Shown: positions 44,890 to 53,548 of the stretch, in pieces
Layout: every line of letters starts with the position of its first letter
Position numbering within the stretch: the first letter of the stretch is position 1
Assembly (NCBI RefSeq): GCF_001648175.1
Contig: NZ_CP015243.1
Coordinates: 3,968,001 to 4,032,000, forward strand
Length of the DNA: 64,000 nucleotides
Direction: 5' to 3'
From: Halotalea alkalilenta
GTDB lineage: Bacteria; Pseudomonadota; Gammaproteobacteria; Pseudomonadales; Halomonadaceae
The notes under the pieces: generated by a model
Databases searched by the model: none
The model's input: only the letters and a program-made list of their open reading frames with translations
What the model was told of the DNA's origin: nothing
Program-made: the position numbers and the translations under genes

Positions 44890-45240
44890 ATGTTCGATCC
44901 GAACGCCTATCGTAATCTTCGCGACAACCCGGCCTGGCGCCGGGCACGCGAATGGCGCGCCGGCAGCGGCGTAGGGCGGCGACCAGAAGGAGCGGCCGAT
45001 TGGCTGAGAGCGACATTCACTTGGCTTGCGGTCAGCGTACTGCTGATGGTCGGCGTGGTGATGGCGCTGCTGCTGTTCACCCTTGGCCTGCTGATGCTGC
45101 CATTCCTACGCTATCGGCTGCGCAAGCAAGCCGAGCGGCAGGGCCAGGTATGGTCCGGCGAGCAGAGTGCTCGACAGCCGCGCGACGGCCCGCGAGTGAT
45201 CGAGGGCGAATACCAGGTCAAGCGACCGCCCCCGCGCTGA
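44890..45240 (+). CDS. Small membrane protein of unknown function
   Basis: A 116-residue protein: a basic, arginine-rich first 40 residues, one or two membrane helices (TWLAVSVLLMVGVVMALLLFTLGLLMLPFLRY, residues about 43-75) and a polar tail. ATG 44890 is directly preceded by AGGAAG. I do not recognise a family. It reads rightward, divergent from the mtl operon, and is followed after 227 bp by another small membrane protein gene. Confidence 0.6.
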   Translation: MFDPNAYRNLRDNPAWRRAREWRAGSGVGRRPEGAADWLRATFTWLAVSVLLMVGVVMALLLFTLGLLMLPFLRYRLRKQAERQGQVWSGEQSARQPRDGPRVIEGEYQVKRPPPR

Positions 45241-45467
45241 GTCGGGTTCGGCATGATTCTCTGGTTGGCTGCGAATCCCCAGGCTTCGAACCGGGGGCAG
45301 CCAAGGACTCGGCGGCCCTGAGGCCGACACCGCGCTGCATGACGAAGGCGCGGGCGGGTGTTCATCTTCGATGAAAGTTGTCATCATGCCCGTCGGCCGC
45401 TGGAGACGCGGCCCTGGGAAATAGCCCAGCGGAATCGAAGTAGCGAGAAAAAAGAGGTCAGCTCATC

Positions 45468-45677
45468 ATGTTGGAAGGCATCATCATCTGCCTGGCGCTG
45501 CTGGTGGTTCAGCTGGTAGTGCTTTATTTCGTCGACAAGCGCCTCGACTACGCACAGATGAACGACAGCTATGCCGCCGCCGCCGGCACCCAGGTGGCGC
45601 ACGCGGAGATTGGCAGTGCGGTGAAGAAACGCAAACGCACCGCCGCCAAACCGGTACCCGAGGACGAACTGCCCTGA
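45468..45677 (+). CDS. Small single-pass membrane protein of unknown function
   Basis: A 69-residue protein with one N-terminal membrane helix (IIICLALLVVQLVVLYFV, residues 5-22) and a polar, lysine-rich cytoplasmic tail ending in VPEDELP. GAGG lies upstream of the ATG. No family recognised. The clear helix-plus-charged-tail pattern and in-frame ribosome site support a real gene, but the short length keeps confidence moderate. Confidence 0.5.
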   Translation: MLEGIIICLALLVVQLVVLYFVDKRLDYAQMNDSYAAAAGTQVAHAEIGSAVKKRKRTAAKPVPEDELP

Positions 45678-45839
45678 GGCAAGCCCTCGGGTCGCATACG
45701 CCCATCACCGTTCGCCGGTTCTTTTCGTCGCCTTTTCTCTCTCGCGGAGCCAGGGCGAGCTTGCCTTGGCCGCTATCACCCCCATATCGAAAACATCGTC
45801 GGCGTCGATACGCCGCTTCCCTTGCAGACGAGGTTTTCG

Positions 45840-46835
45840 ATGACCGCATTGAAAGACGTGCGCCTCTCGGTGCTCGACCTGGCCCCTATCCGGGACCAGG
45901 GCGACGCCGCTGAGAGCTTTCACAACACCGTGGCGCTGGCGCGTCGCACCGAAGCCCTCGGCTATCATCGCTTCTGGCTCGCCGAGCACCACAACATCGA
46001 TGGCATCGCCAGCGCAGCCACCGCGGTACTGATCGGCCATGTCGCCGGCCATACTTCGACCCTCCGCGTCGGCAGCGGCGGGATCATGCTGCCCAACCAT
46101 GCACCGCTGGTGATCGCCGAGCAGTTCGGCACCCTCGCCACGCTCTACCCCGGGCGCATCGATCTGGGCCTCGGCCGCGCCCCGGGCAGTGATGGTGCGA
46201 CCATGCGCGCGCTGCGCCGCGATCCTCACTCCGCCGATGAATTCCCTCAGCGGGTCGACGAGCTGATCCGCTATCTCGACGACCCCCAACCGGGCCAGCG
46301 GATCAAGGCGATACCCGGCCAGGGAACCCGTGTGCCCGTGTGGCTGCTCGGCTCGAGCGGCTTCAGTGCCCAGCTCGCCGCTCGTCTCGGCCTACCCTTC
46401 GCCTTCGCCAGCCACTTCGCACCGGGCTACCTGTTCGAGGCGATCCGCCTTTACCGCGATAATTTCCGCCCCTCCGAAGTGCTCGACGCACCCTACCTGA
46501 TGCTCGGCGTGCCGGTGATTGCCGCCGAGACCGACGCACTCGCCGAATACCACGCCACCGTCGGCCAGCAGAAATTCCTCAACCTGATCCGCGGCCATTC
46601 CACCCGTGCCCGCCCGCCGGTAGAGAAGCTCGACTGGCTGCCTCACGAAGAGGCCCACGTACGCCAGAACCTCGCCGCCTCCGTCGTCGGCGGCCCCGAG
46701 CGGGTGCGCGAGGGACTCAAGCAACTGCTACGCGCCACCGATGCGGACGAGCTGATGATCAACGCCGATTTCTACTCCCTCGAGGATCGGCTGCGCTCCT
46801 ACGAGATCGTGGCGGAGATCGCCGCCGACGGCTGA
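45840..46835 (+). CDS. Luciferase-like flavin monooxygenase, MsnO8-type
   Basis: A 331-residue bacterial luciferase-family protein. Typical segments: [13 protein letters not shown] at the start, [56 protein letters not shown], and [31 protein letters not shown]. This is the pattern of the widespread LLM subgroup often labelled MsnO8/YhbW; substrate unknown. ATG 45840 is preferred to a TTG at 45822. It is distinct from the NtaA-type enzymes of the sulfur island and has no visible sigma-54 promoter. Confidence 0.88.
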   Translation: MTALKDVRLSVLDLAPIRDQGDAAESFHNTVALARRTEALGYHRFWLAEHHNIDGIASAATAVLIGHVAGHTSTLRVGSGGIMLPNHAPLVIAEQFGTLATLYPGRIDLGLGRAPGSDGATMRALRRDPHSADEFPQRVDELIRYLDDPQPGQRIKAIPGQGTRVPVWLLGSSGFSAQLAARLGLPFAFASHFAPGYLFEAIRLYRDNFRPSEVLDAPYLMLGVPVIAAETDALAEYHATVGQQKFLNLIRGHSTRARPPVEKLDWLPHEEAHVRQNLAASVVGGPERVREGLKQLLRATDADELMINADFYSLEDRLRSYEIVAEIAADG

Positions 46836-46905
46836 GCCGCGCCGAAAGGGAGCCTCGGCTTCCCTTCGGGCTTGCTGCGCTGGACCAACGACGAATCCCG
46901 CTGCT

Positions 46906-47667
46906 TCAACCCGGCAGCCGACCGGCGAAGGCATCGATGCGCTCGGCAAGCAGCCGGGGACACTCCATCGGCAGCAGATGCCCGAAGCCCTCGATCACCT
47001 CGAGCTCGCCAACCGCGAGCTGCGGCATCACCAGCTCCCGCTGCATCCCGGGCGGACAGGAGGGGTCCTGCGCGGAGACGATCACCGCTGCGGGCAGGCT
47101 GAGCTCGCCGACGCGTTCGGACCAGTCCTCGAGATAGCCGTGCGTCGCCCAGGCCCGCCAAGCGCTGCGCGCTCCACGCATCGCATCCTCGATGGCATGC
47201 TCGCGGGTCGAGGTAGAGATCGATGCGACGCGGGCGCCGTCGATGAACCGCTCGGCACCGGCGCGATCGCCCTGGTACTCGAGCTGGAAGCGATTCTCCT
47301 GCGCGCTCACCGGCTGCGCCGTCGCGGGCGAAGGTGCGACCAGGTAGAGTCCTTCAAGCCAGTCGGGCGCCCAGTGCGCGACCACCATCGAGACCTTGCC
47401 AGTGAACGAGTGGCCGACCAGTACCGCCCGCTCGAGCCCCAGCGCCTCGATCGTCTCGCGGACCCCAGCGGCCATCGTCGCGACGTCCTGGCCACCGAGG
47501 TCCGCCGCATCGCCAAAACCCGGCATGTCGAGCGCCACGCAGTGCCAGCGCGCAGCGAGCAGAGGGATCACCTCCTCCCACTCGCGCCGCGAGCTACCGA
47601 AGAAGTGCATCAACACCAGGGACGGTGCGTCCGGGCGGCGCTGGCCGTGCTGCTCATGGGGTAGCAT
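46906..47667 (-). CDS. Alpha/beta-hydrolase
   Basis: A 253-residue cytoplasmic alpha/beta-hydrolase. The nucleophile elbow is GHSFTGK, the oxyanion region LMHFFGSSRREW (HF-G type), the acid probably the aspartate in VSAQDPSCPPG and the base histidine in GFGHLLPMECP. The catalytic triad is complete; the substrate is unknown. It lies convergent to the luciferase-like gene and 62 bp downstream of the PdxR-like regulator on the same strand. Confidence 0.82.
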   Translation of the reverse strand: MLPHEQHGQRRPDAPSLVLMHFFGSSRREWEEVIPLLAARWHCVALDMPGFGDAADLGGQDVATMAAGVRETIEALGLERAVLVGHSFTGKVSMVVAHWAPDWLEGLYLVAPSPATAQPVSAQENRFQLEYQGDRAGAERFIDGARVASISTSTREHAIEDAMRGARSAWRAWATHGYLEDWSERVGELSLPAAVIVSAQDPSCPPGMQRELVMPQLAVGELEVIEGFGHLLPMECPRLLAERIDAFAGRLPG

Positions 47668-47729
47668 GCCTGCCTCCTTGCAAAACGTGGCGATCGACTC
47701 ACCGGTTCAGTGTAGAAGGCCTTTGCCGC

Positions 47730-49235
47730 TCATCGACCGCTCTGCGCCAGCCAGCCATCGAGCAAAGCGCCCGCCCGCTCGATCTGCTCCACCGTCGCCG
47801 CCGCGTAGCCAAGCACCAGCCCGGACCGCCGCTGACCGCTCAGATGAAGCGGCGAAAGCCCCCGCAGCACGACGTCCTCCCTCGCTCCCCGCCGCTGCAG
47901 CTCCTCTTCGTCGATGCCCTTGGGGTGAGTGGCGAGCAGATGCATCCCCGCCTCGCCGGAAGAGAGCTCGAGACCCCGCTCGATCGCCGGCGCCAGCGCC
48001 GAACGCAGCGCCGCCTGCCGCTCACGGTAGGCATCGCGACAGCGCCGTATGTGGCGCGTGAAGGCGCCAGTATCGATGAATTCGGCCAATGCCGCCTGCA
48101 GCGGATAGTGACTCTCTCTGGCGAGCCGGAAAGAGACGGTACGAAACGTCTCGATCAGCGCCGGCGGCAGCACCAGATAGCCAAGGCCCAGGCCGGGATA
48201 CATCACTTTGCTGAAGGTGCCGACATAGAGCACCCGTCGCCCATCGCCGAGCCCCTGGAGCGAGGCCAAGGGCTTGGAGCCATAGCGGAATTCGCTGTCG
48301 TAGTCATCCTCGATCACCCAAGCGCGGCTGCGCTCGGCCTCGGCGAGCAGCCCCAGGCGCCGTTCGAGACTCAAGGTCACCCCGCAGGGGTACTGGTACG
48401 ACGGGGTGACGTAGACAAGCGTCGGGCGCCCGGCTCCTCGTGTCGGGTCGAGCCCATCGGCGTCGACCGGGGTAGGAGACAGCCGCAGTCCGGCCGCGAG
48501 CAGCGCCGCACGGGCGCCGAGATACCCAGGCTCCTCGAACCACACCAGGTCACCGGGCTCGGCGAGCAGCTGGGCGATCAGCATGAAGGCTTGCTGCGCC
48601 CCCTGGGTGATGACGATCTGCTCCGGGGTGCACCGTACCGATCGCGACAGGCGCAGATAGTCGCACAGCACCTCGCGCAGCCGAGGCAGGCCGCCTTGGG
48701 TCTGGTAGCCGAGCCACTCTCGCGGCGGGCGCTTGAGTTGACGCGCCTGGATCGCCCGCCAGCTGCTCCAGGGAAAAAGATCGAGAGCAGGCAGGCCGGG
48801 AACGAAGGTGGTGCCGCCGTCACGCACGCCGGAGGAGAGCGCCAGCAGCGCCGCGCCGCGTGAGGAGAGCCCCGCGTCACCCCGATCCTCCGGCGCAGGC
48901 GCGGCGACAAGGGCGCGCGGCAAAGGATGCTCGAGCCTGGAAACATAGCTCCCGGCGCCACGCCGGCTGCGAATGAACCCCTCGTGAAGAAGCTGGTCGA
49001 GCGCGCTGATCACGGTATTTCGCCCCACTCCCAACGCCGCGGCCAAGCGTCGGGATGAAGGAAGCCGAGTGCCGGGCGCGAAGCGCCCAAGCTCGATCTC
49101 TTCACGCAGCCGCAGATAGAGCCGACGGTGCAGCGCCTGTGGACTTTCATCCGCCAGCGCCATCGCCAAGGCGTCGCAGATCCATTCCTCGGCGGCGGCG
49201 GATGACGACTTAATTGGTTCCATTGAATCAACCAT
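47730..49235 (-). CDS. MocR/PdxR-family transcriptional regulator
   Basis: A 501-residue regulator with an N-terminal GntR winged helix (RLYLRLREEIELGRFAPGTRLPSSRRLAAALGVGRNTVISALDQL, about residues 40-84) joined to an aminotransferase-like domain. The PLP lysine motif is TFSKVMYPGLGLGYLV and the PLP-phosphate region IEDDYDSEFRY is intact. Such proteins sense PLP or amino compounds. It is divergent from paiB, with a repeat-bearing operator in between that overlaps its own start, suggesting autorepression. ATG 49235 is chosen for the AGGG upstream; 49223 is an alternative. Confidence 0.87.
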   Translation of the reverse strand: MVDSMEPIKSSSAAAEEWICDALAMALADESPQALHRRLYLRLREEIELGRFAPGTRLPSSRRLAAALGVGRNTVISALDQLLHEGFIRSRRGAGSYVSRLEHPLPRALVAAPAPEDRGDAGLSSRGAALLALSSGVRDGGTTFVPGLPALDLFPWSSWRAIQARQLKRPPREWLGYQTQGGLPRLREVLCDYLRLSRSVRCTPEQIVITQGAQQAFMLIAQLLAEPGDLVWFEEPGYLGARAALLAAGLRLSPTPVDADGLDPTRGAGRPTLVYVTPSYQYPCGVTLSLERRLGLLAEAERSRAWVIEDDYDSEFRYGSKPLASLQGLGDGRRVLYVGTFSKVMYPGLGLGYLVLPPALIETFRTVSFRLARESHYPLQAALAEFIDTGAFTRHIRRCRDAYRERQAALRSALAPAIERGLELSSGEAGMHLLATHPKGIDEEELQRRGAREDVVLRGLSPLHLSGQRRSGLVLGYAAATVEQIERAGALLDGWLAQSGR

Positions 49236-49259
49236 TATTGGCCCTAACACAGGAACCAT
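49215..49259. promoter_or_regulatory. Probable MocR-type operator between regulator and paiB
   Basis: Direct repeats AACCAT at 49230-49235 and 49254-49259 plus the inverted copy TGGTT at 49215-49219 (TGGTTCC also pairs with GGAACCA at 49252-49258). MocR regulators commonly use a direct repeat with an inverted half-site. The site overlaps the regulator's start codon and the region upstream of paiB. Confidence 0.5.
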
Positions 49260-49312
49260 ATTAGTCGATACAGTGATGCCAAGCACCGCCTCTCCTTGCC
49301 GACGGAATCATC

Positions 49313-49978
49313 ATGTATCGACCACGCCTCTTCGATGAACGCACTGAGCCGACCCAGCTCGCGATGATGAGCGAATCGCCCTTCGCAACCCTGATCGTCA
49401 TGCTCGATGGTCGCTGCCATATCGACCACCTGCCGTTACTGGTCGATGCCCTCCCCCAGGGAGGCGTACATGTGGTCGGTCACATCGCCCGCGCCAATCC
49501 GCTATGGAAAGCCTGTGGGGACGCACCGGAGGGCACCAGCTGGCCGGCGACGGCGGTGTTCCATGGGCCGCACCACTACATCTCTCCGCGCTGGTACCCG
49601 AGCAAAGCGGCCCGAGGCGAAGCGGTGCCGACCTGGAACTACAGCGCGGTCCACCTGCATGGCAGGGTGCGTTTCTTCACTTCGCCCTCCCGCCTGCGGG
49701 AGCTACTGGAGGCGCTTTCATCAAGGTTCGAAGCGCCGCTCGCAGGCACCCCGTGGCGTATCGAAGACGCACCCGCTCGCTTCATCGATGCAATGCTCGA
49801 GGCGATCGCGGGGTTCGAGTTCGAGCCCGAGCAGATCGAAGCCAAGCGCAAAGCGAGCCAGAACCGGCCTGCCGCGGACCGTCAGGGAGTGCGCGACGGG
49901 CTCGCAGGACTCGGGCTGGCACCGAGCGTGATCGAACGCCTGGTCGCCGATCCGAACACCATCAACGACAGTCCATGA
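49313..49978 (+). CDS. PaiB-family FMN-binding protein
   Basis: A 221-residue protein of the PaiB family (split-barrel flavin-binding fold). Family segments: MYRPRLFDE at the start, GHIARANPLWKA, VFHGPHHYISPRWYPSK and TWNYSAVHLHGRVRF. Bacillus PaiB was named a negative regulator of protease and sporulation genes, but the proteobacterial function is poorly defined and may be enzymatic or heme/flavin related. First of three rightward genes (gaps 7 and 45 bp) together with two acetyltransferases, divergent from the MocR-type regulator that probably controls them. Confidence 0.87.
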   Translation: MYRPRLFDERTEPTQLAMMSESPFATLIVMLDGRCHIDHLPLLVDALPQGGVHVVGHIARANPLWKACGDAPEGTSWPATAVFHGPHHYISPRWYPSKAARGEAVPTWNYSAVHLHGRVRFFTSPSRLRELLEALSSRFEAPLAGTPWRIEDAPARFIDAMLEAIAGFEFEPEQIEAKRKASQNRPAADRQGVRDGLAGLGLAPSVIERLVADPNTINDSP

Positions 49979-49985
49979 GGTCCAC

Positions 49986-50441
49986 ATGATCACCCCGCCA
50001 GACATTGTTCCAGCCGGCATCGAACACCTCGACGCCTTGGCGCCCCTGCTCGACGGCTACCGCGTGTTCTATGGCCAGCCCAGCGCTCCCGAGGCATGCC
50101 GCGAATTCCTGGATGACCGGCTCAGGCGCAAGGACTCGACGATCCTGCTCGCCCGGCGCGCCCAGCAGGCGCTGGGGTTCGCCCAGCTCTACCCGCTGTT
50201 CTCCACCGTACAGCTCGGTCCGGCATGGTTGCTCAACGACCTTTACGTGGCTCCTGATGACCGCCGCAGCGGCGTCGGCAGCGCATTGCTCGAAGCCGTC
50301 CGGGAATTCGGCGTCGCCCAGGGCGCCGTGCGGATGACGCTTGCCACCTCGGTCGACAATCACCCCGCCAAGAAGCTCTACGAGCGCCACGGCTGGCGCC
50401 TGAACAGCACGTTCGACCATTACCGTCTCGATTTCGTTTGA
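49986..50441 (+). CDS. GNAT-family N-acetyltransferase
   Basis: A 151-residue acetyl-CoA-dependent acetyltransferase. The beta4-alpha3 acetyl-CoA motif reads LYVAPDDRRSGVGSALLEAV (Q/R-x2-G-x-G/A type) and the C-terminal motif NHPAKKLYERHGWRLN is typical. It starts 7 bp after paiB and likely shares its transcript. Bacillus PaiA, the partner of PaiB, is also a GNAT enzyme acting on polyamines; a similar pairing here is possible. Substrate unproven. Confidence 0.87.
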   Translation: MITPPDIVPAGIEHLDALAPLLDGYRVFYGQPSAPEACREFLDDRLRRKDSTILLARRAQQALGFAQLYPLFSTVQLGPAWLLNDLYVAPDDRRSGVGSALLEAVREFGVAQGAVRMTLATSVDNHPAKKLYERHGWRLNSTFDHYRLDFV

Positions 50442-50486
50442 GCCCGTCCACCAATCCCACCCACGCGCCCCACCAAGGAGCCTGCC

Positions 50487-51632
50487 ATGTCCGAATCGCC
50501 TCAAGCCGCTGCGCTCGGCGCCGCGGTTGCACACTGGCGCGGCGCCGTTACGCCGCCACGCGAACCGCTGCTCGGGCGCTATTGCCGGCTGGAGCCGCTC
50601 GACACCGAGCGCCATGCCCATTCGCTTTGGCGCGCCTTCGCCGGCGCCGAGGAGAACTGGCGCTATCTGCCGCAGCCGCCGTTCAGTGAATTCGCCACCT
50701 ATCGGGATTGGCTCGAGCGAGCAGCACTCGAACGTGACCCTCTGTTCTTCGCCATCGTCGTCGACGAAGAGGCGATCGGAGTGGCCAGCTACTTGCGCAT
50801 CGTGCCGGAGCAGGGCGTGATCGAAATCGGCAATCTGAACTTCTCACCCCGGCTGTCGCGTACCCCGGCCGCCACGCAAGCCCTGTTCCTGCTGCTGAAA
50901 AATGCCTTCGACCTGGGCTATCGGCGAGTCGAATGGAAGTGCGATTCGCTCAACGCGCCATCGCGGCGTGCGGCGATGAGGCTGGGGTTCGTCTTCGAAG
51001 GGATATTCAGACAGGATCGGGTGGTCAAGGGGCACAACCGCGATACCGCCTGGTTCTCGATCATCGATACCGAATGGCCAACCTTGGCCGCCGGCATATC
51101 GCAGTGGCTGGCAGCGGAGAATTTCGATGCCTCGGGGCAGCAGCGCAGCTCGCTCTCTACGATGATCGCTCGTGCGAGGGAAACTGGGAGGAGCTCACTG
51201 ATACTCAAGACCCCACCGCCTTCGTCCACCGAGAGCTACGCCTTCATGCGCGACAAGCTGCGCTATCACTGCGATAGCGCCGATCTCGCGCTCGATCTCG
51301 CCGCGGGCATCGAGGATATCGTAGTGATCGATACCCGTGCCCATGCCCGCTACATCGAAGGCCACATCCCCGGCGCAGTGAGCCTGCCCCACGCCACCAT
51401 GGATTCATCTACCGCGGCGGCGCTGGACCGGGCCAAGACCTACGTCACCTACTGCGATGGCATCGGCTGCAACGGCTCGACCCAGGGCGCGATGAAACTC
51501 GCCGCACTGGGCTTTCAGGTCAAGGAGCTGCTTGGCGGACTGGACTTCTGGCAGCGCGACGGCCACCCGATCGAGCGCGGGAAGTCGGCTGGCCGAATGC
51601 CCACACGGCCAGCCCCCGCCTGCGGCTGCTGA
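50487..51632 (+). CDS. GNAT acetyltransferase fused to a rhodanese domain
   Basis: A 381-residue fusion. Residues about 20-235 form a RimJ/RimL-type acetyltransferase (YCRLEPLDTERHAHSLW, GNLNFSPRLSRTPAATQALFLLLKNAF, EWKCDSLNAPSRRAAMRLGFVFEGIFRQ). Residues about 270-365 form a rhodanese (VVIDTRAHARYIEGHIPGAVSLPH) with the active-site cysteine in TYCDGIGCNGSTQGA. The join IARARETGRSSLILKTPPPSSTE has no family character. In another frame across the join the sequence also stays open, so a mutation merging two once-separate genes is possible. The substrate and the sulfur acceptor are unknown. Confidence 0.8.
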   Translation: MSESPQAAALGAAVAHWRGAVTPPREPLLGRYCRLEPLDTERHAHSLWRAFAGAEENWRYLPQPPFSEFATYRDWLERAALERDPLFFAIVVDEEAIGVASYLRIVPEQGVIEIGNLNFSPRLSRTPAATQALFLLLKNAFDLGYRRVEWKCDSLNAPSRRAAMRLGFVFEGIFRQDRVVKGHNRDTAWFSIIDTEWPTLAAGISQWLAAENFDASGQQRSSLSTMIARARETGRSSLILKTPPPSSTESYAFMRDKLRYHCDSADLALDLAAGIEDIVVIDTRAHARYIEGHIPGAVSLPHATMDSSTAAALDRAKTYVTYCDGIGCNGSTQGAMKLAALGFQVKELLGGLDFWQRDGHPIERGKSAGRMPTRPAPACGC

Positions 51633-51711
51633 GATGCCGGCAAAGCGCGCAGGCCTCTCGGGCGCTTGCGCAGTCTTTGCCGGCGAAACGCCGCCGACGA
51701 TACCCGGCTCG

Positions 51712-52050
51712 CTAGCGATACTCGACGACCAGCAGCGCCCCGCTGGCATCGCTGCGCCCGACACCGGGCACTTCCTGCCAGCGGTAGGCGACCACCGGGG
51801 TCTGCGCACTGGAGCCCGACAGCATGGCGATGCTCTGGTTACCGACGATGGTGGGGCGCGCGACTTCAAGCGATGCGCGCTGCGGACAAGAAGAGAGAGA
51901 AACTTGACGGCTCCCGAGCTCGATACTGCAGGTCGACTCGACGACCGAGCCACCGAAGCGGACCGTACCCCCCGCCGCCTGGACTGTGGCACTCCCGATG
52001 CCCGCCAGCAGCGCGACCAAGCCTACGCTCAAGTACATACGCATGTTCAT
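51712..52050 (-). CDS. Small secreted fimbrial-subunit-like protein
   Basis: A 112-residue protein with a signal peptide (MNMRMYLSVGLVALLAGIGS, ending VQA-AGG). The mature part has the start of a chaperone-usher pilin fold, GTVRFGGSVVESTCSIELGS, and a second cysteine in LSSCPQRASL, but it is shorter than a full subunit (usually 150-200 residues). It ends in LLVVEYR, reminiscent of the C-terminal strand bound by chaperones. It lies 430 bp downstream of the tip adhesin gene on the same strand. It may be a minor subunit, a pilus terminator, or a decayed gene. Confidence 0.6.
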   Translation of the reverse strand: MNMRMYLSVGLVALLAGIGSATVQAAGGTVRFGGSVVESTCSIELGSRQVSLSSCPQRASLEVARPTIVGNQSIAMLSGSSAQTPVVAYRWQEVPGVGRSDASGALLVVEYR

Positions 52051-52480
52051 GGCTATCCCCTCCGAACGCAGTCACCGATGGAAGTCGCCCGCAACCCGCT
52101 GTATGGCCTCTATTCTTTTTGTCTTTCCGATCCCGTGGTCGAATGCAGTCCTCTGTTGTGTCTACCGTTGTGTCTACCGGTTAGGCCCTTGGCGCCGACG
52201 CCGCCCAAGCCCCTTTTTCCCACTATCGACAATTTTTGCCGGCGCTGTAGGAAAATTCCCAACATGAGGCTTCAGCCAATCGGTACGGCCCAGCGTGGCG
52301 ATTCGTCGCCGCTGATCCGCCGCCGGGCACGCCGGGAATGCGCGCACCGCGCTCGAAGGCGCGGTGCGAAATGAAAGGATGCGTCGTCGCGGTCGCTGGG
52401 TTCCCCACCGGCGTTTCGCAGCGAGGGGCCACCCAGCGCACTTCAGGTGGGAGGAGTGATCTTGCCGCTCGTGCCGCCGC
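52051..52480. other. Intergenic region between the tip adhesin gene and the small pilin-like gene
   Basis: About 430 bp without a supported gene. It includes a perfect 10-bp hairpin CGCACCGCGC / GCGCGGTGCG at 52343-52368 and a looser CGCTGGGT / ACCCAGCG pair at 52394-52438, one of which probably ends the fimbrial operon transcript. The part next to 52050 should carry the promoter of the small pilin-like gene. Confidence 0.45.
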
Positions 52481-53548
52481 TCATTGGTAGGTGACGTTGT
52501 AGGTGGCGATCGCGTGCACCTTGCCCGCGCGTGCGTTTGGCTGGGCCTGGTAATAGCGCGCCAACAGCTGCATCACCACCGAGCTGTCGCCCTCGTTGGC
52601 ATTGAGCCTGGCGAGCCTCAAGGTTTCGCCCAGCGCGATCGGCGTATTGGCGCTGCCGCGGTCGTCGAGCATCTGGATGCCGATGCCCGAGGCTGCGTTG
52701 CCGCCCGACTCTTCGTTTCTCAGCACGCCCTGGGAGGCATTGGTGCCTGGAGCGGCGTTACCGGCGAAACTCACATAGACGTCGGCGAAGGTACCCGAGA
52801 TACCGGAGCCGCCGTTGCAGCGCATATCGAGCGAGAACGGCACCTCTCCCTGGGTACTACCGACACCGCTGAAGCCGGAGATCGGCACTGCCGCGAGATT
52901 GATCGTCTGATTGCGCTGGCCAAGGATCGAACAGGTAGGCGAGATGATCGTGATCGCCTCGCCGGAAATCCTCGACTCGAGCATCGGATTGTTCCGATTG
53001 CTGCTCAACCGATAGGAGCTGTAGGTCCCCGACGTCAGCGCCCCACTGCTAGTGGACGACTCGGTCTTGATGATTTCGACCACGAACCTGGAACCCGCCA
53101 GGGTATAGCTGGTGCCGCCCAAGCCCCCGGAGATCGGCAGCGAGTGGGGATAGCGCACATCGCCGACGCTGCCACCAGCGCCCAGCCGGCTGAGCCGGAT
53201 GCCGATTCCGCGGATGTTGGTCTGGTAGACCGAGTCGCCGAGGGCCGCGAAGCCAGGAATCACCACTACCCCTTCCGCCGTATCGGACTGCCGCCAGGCG
53301 CAGTTCACCACCGCTTGGCTGCTCGCCTGGATGGGGAATTCCCGGCGTACCAGCACATCGCCCACGGCGGACTCCTGCGGCACCACGACGCGACCGACGT
53401 TCATCTCCACCACGGCGGTTCTGACCGAGCCGTTCCTGGTGCAGGCCGCATGGGCCGTGCCCTGGGCCAATACGCCGAGGCAAAGCAGCGCGCCACCAAG
53501 GGCCAGCGACAGCGCACGCATGCGCCCCCCTCTCAGCAAGCGATTCAT
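52481..53548 (-). CDS. Chaperone-usher fimbrial tip adhesin
   Basis: A 355-residue two-domain secreted protein (signal peptide ending AHA-ACTRNG). The N-terminal ~190 residues are a variable receptor-binding-like domain. The C-terminal ~160 residues are a pilin domain starting at SPTCSILGQRNQTINL, with QGEVPFSLDMRCNGG and the donor strand ending AIATYNVTYQ. This is the FimH/PapG layout, twice the length of a shaft subunit. The ATG overlaps the usher stop by four bases (ATGA). The bound receptor is unknown. Confidence 0.83.
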   Translation of the reverse strand: MNRLLRGGRMRALSLALGGALLCLGVLAQGTAHAACTRNGSVRTAVVEMNVGRVVVPQESAVGDVLVRREFPIQASSQAVVNCAWRQSDTAEGVVVIPGFAALGDSVYQTNIRGIGIRLSRLGAGGSVGDVRYPHSLPISGGLGGTSYTLAGSRFVVEIIKTESSTSSGALTSGTYSSYRLSSNRNNPMLESRISGEAITIISPTCSILGQRNQTINLAAVPISGFSGVGSTQGEVPFSLDMRCNGGSGISGTFADVYVSFAGNAAPGTNASQGVLRNEESGGNAASGIGIQMLDDRGSANTPIALGETLRLARLNANEGDSSVVMQLLARYYQAQPNARAGKVHAIATYNVTYQ

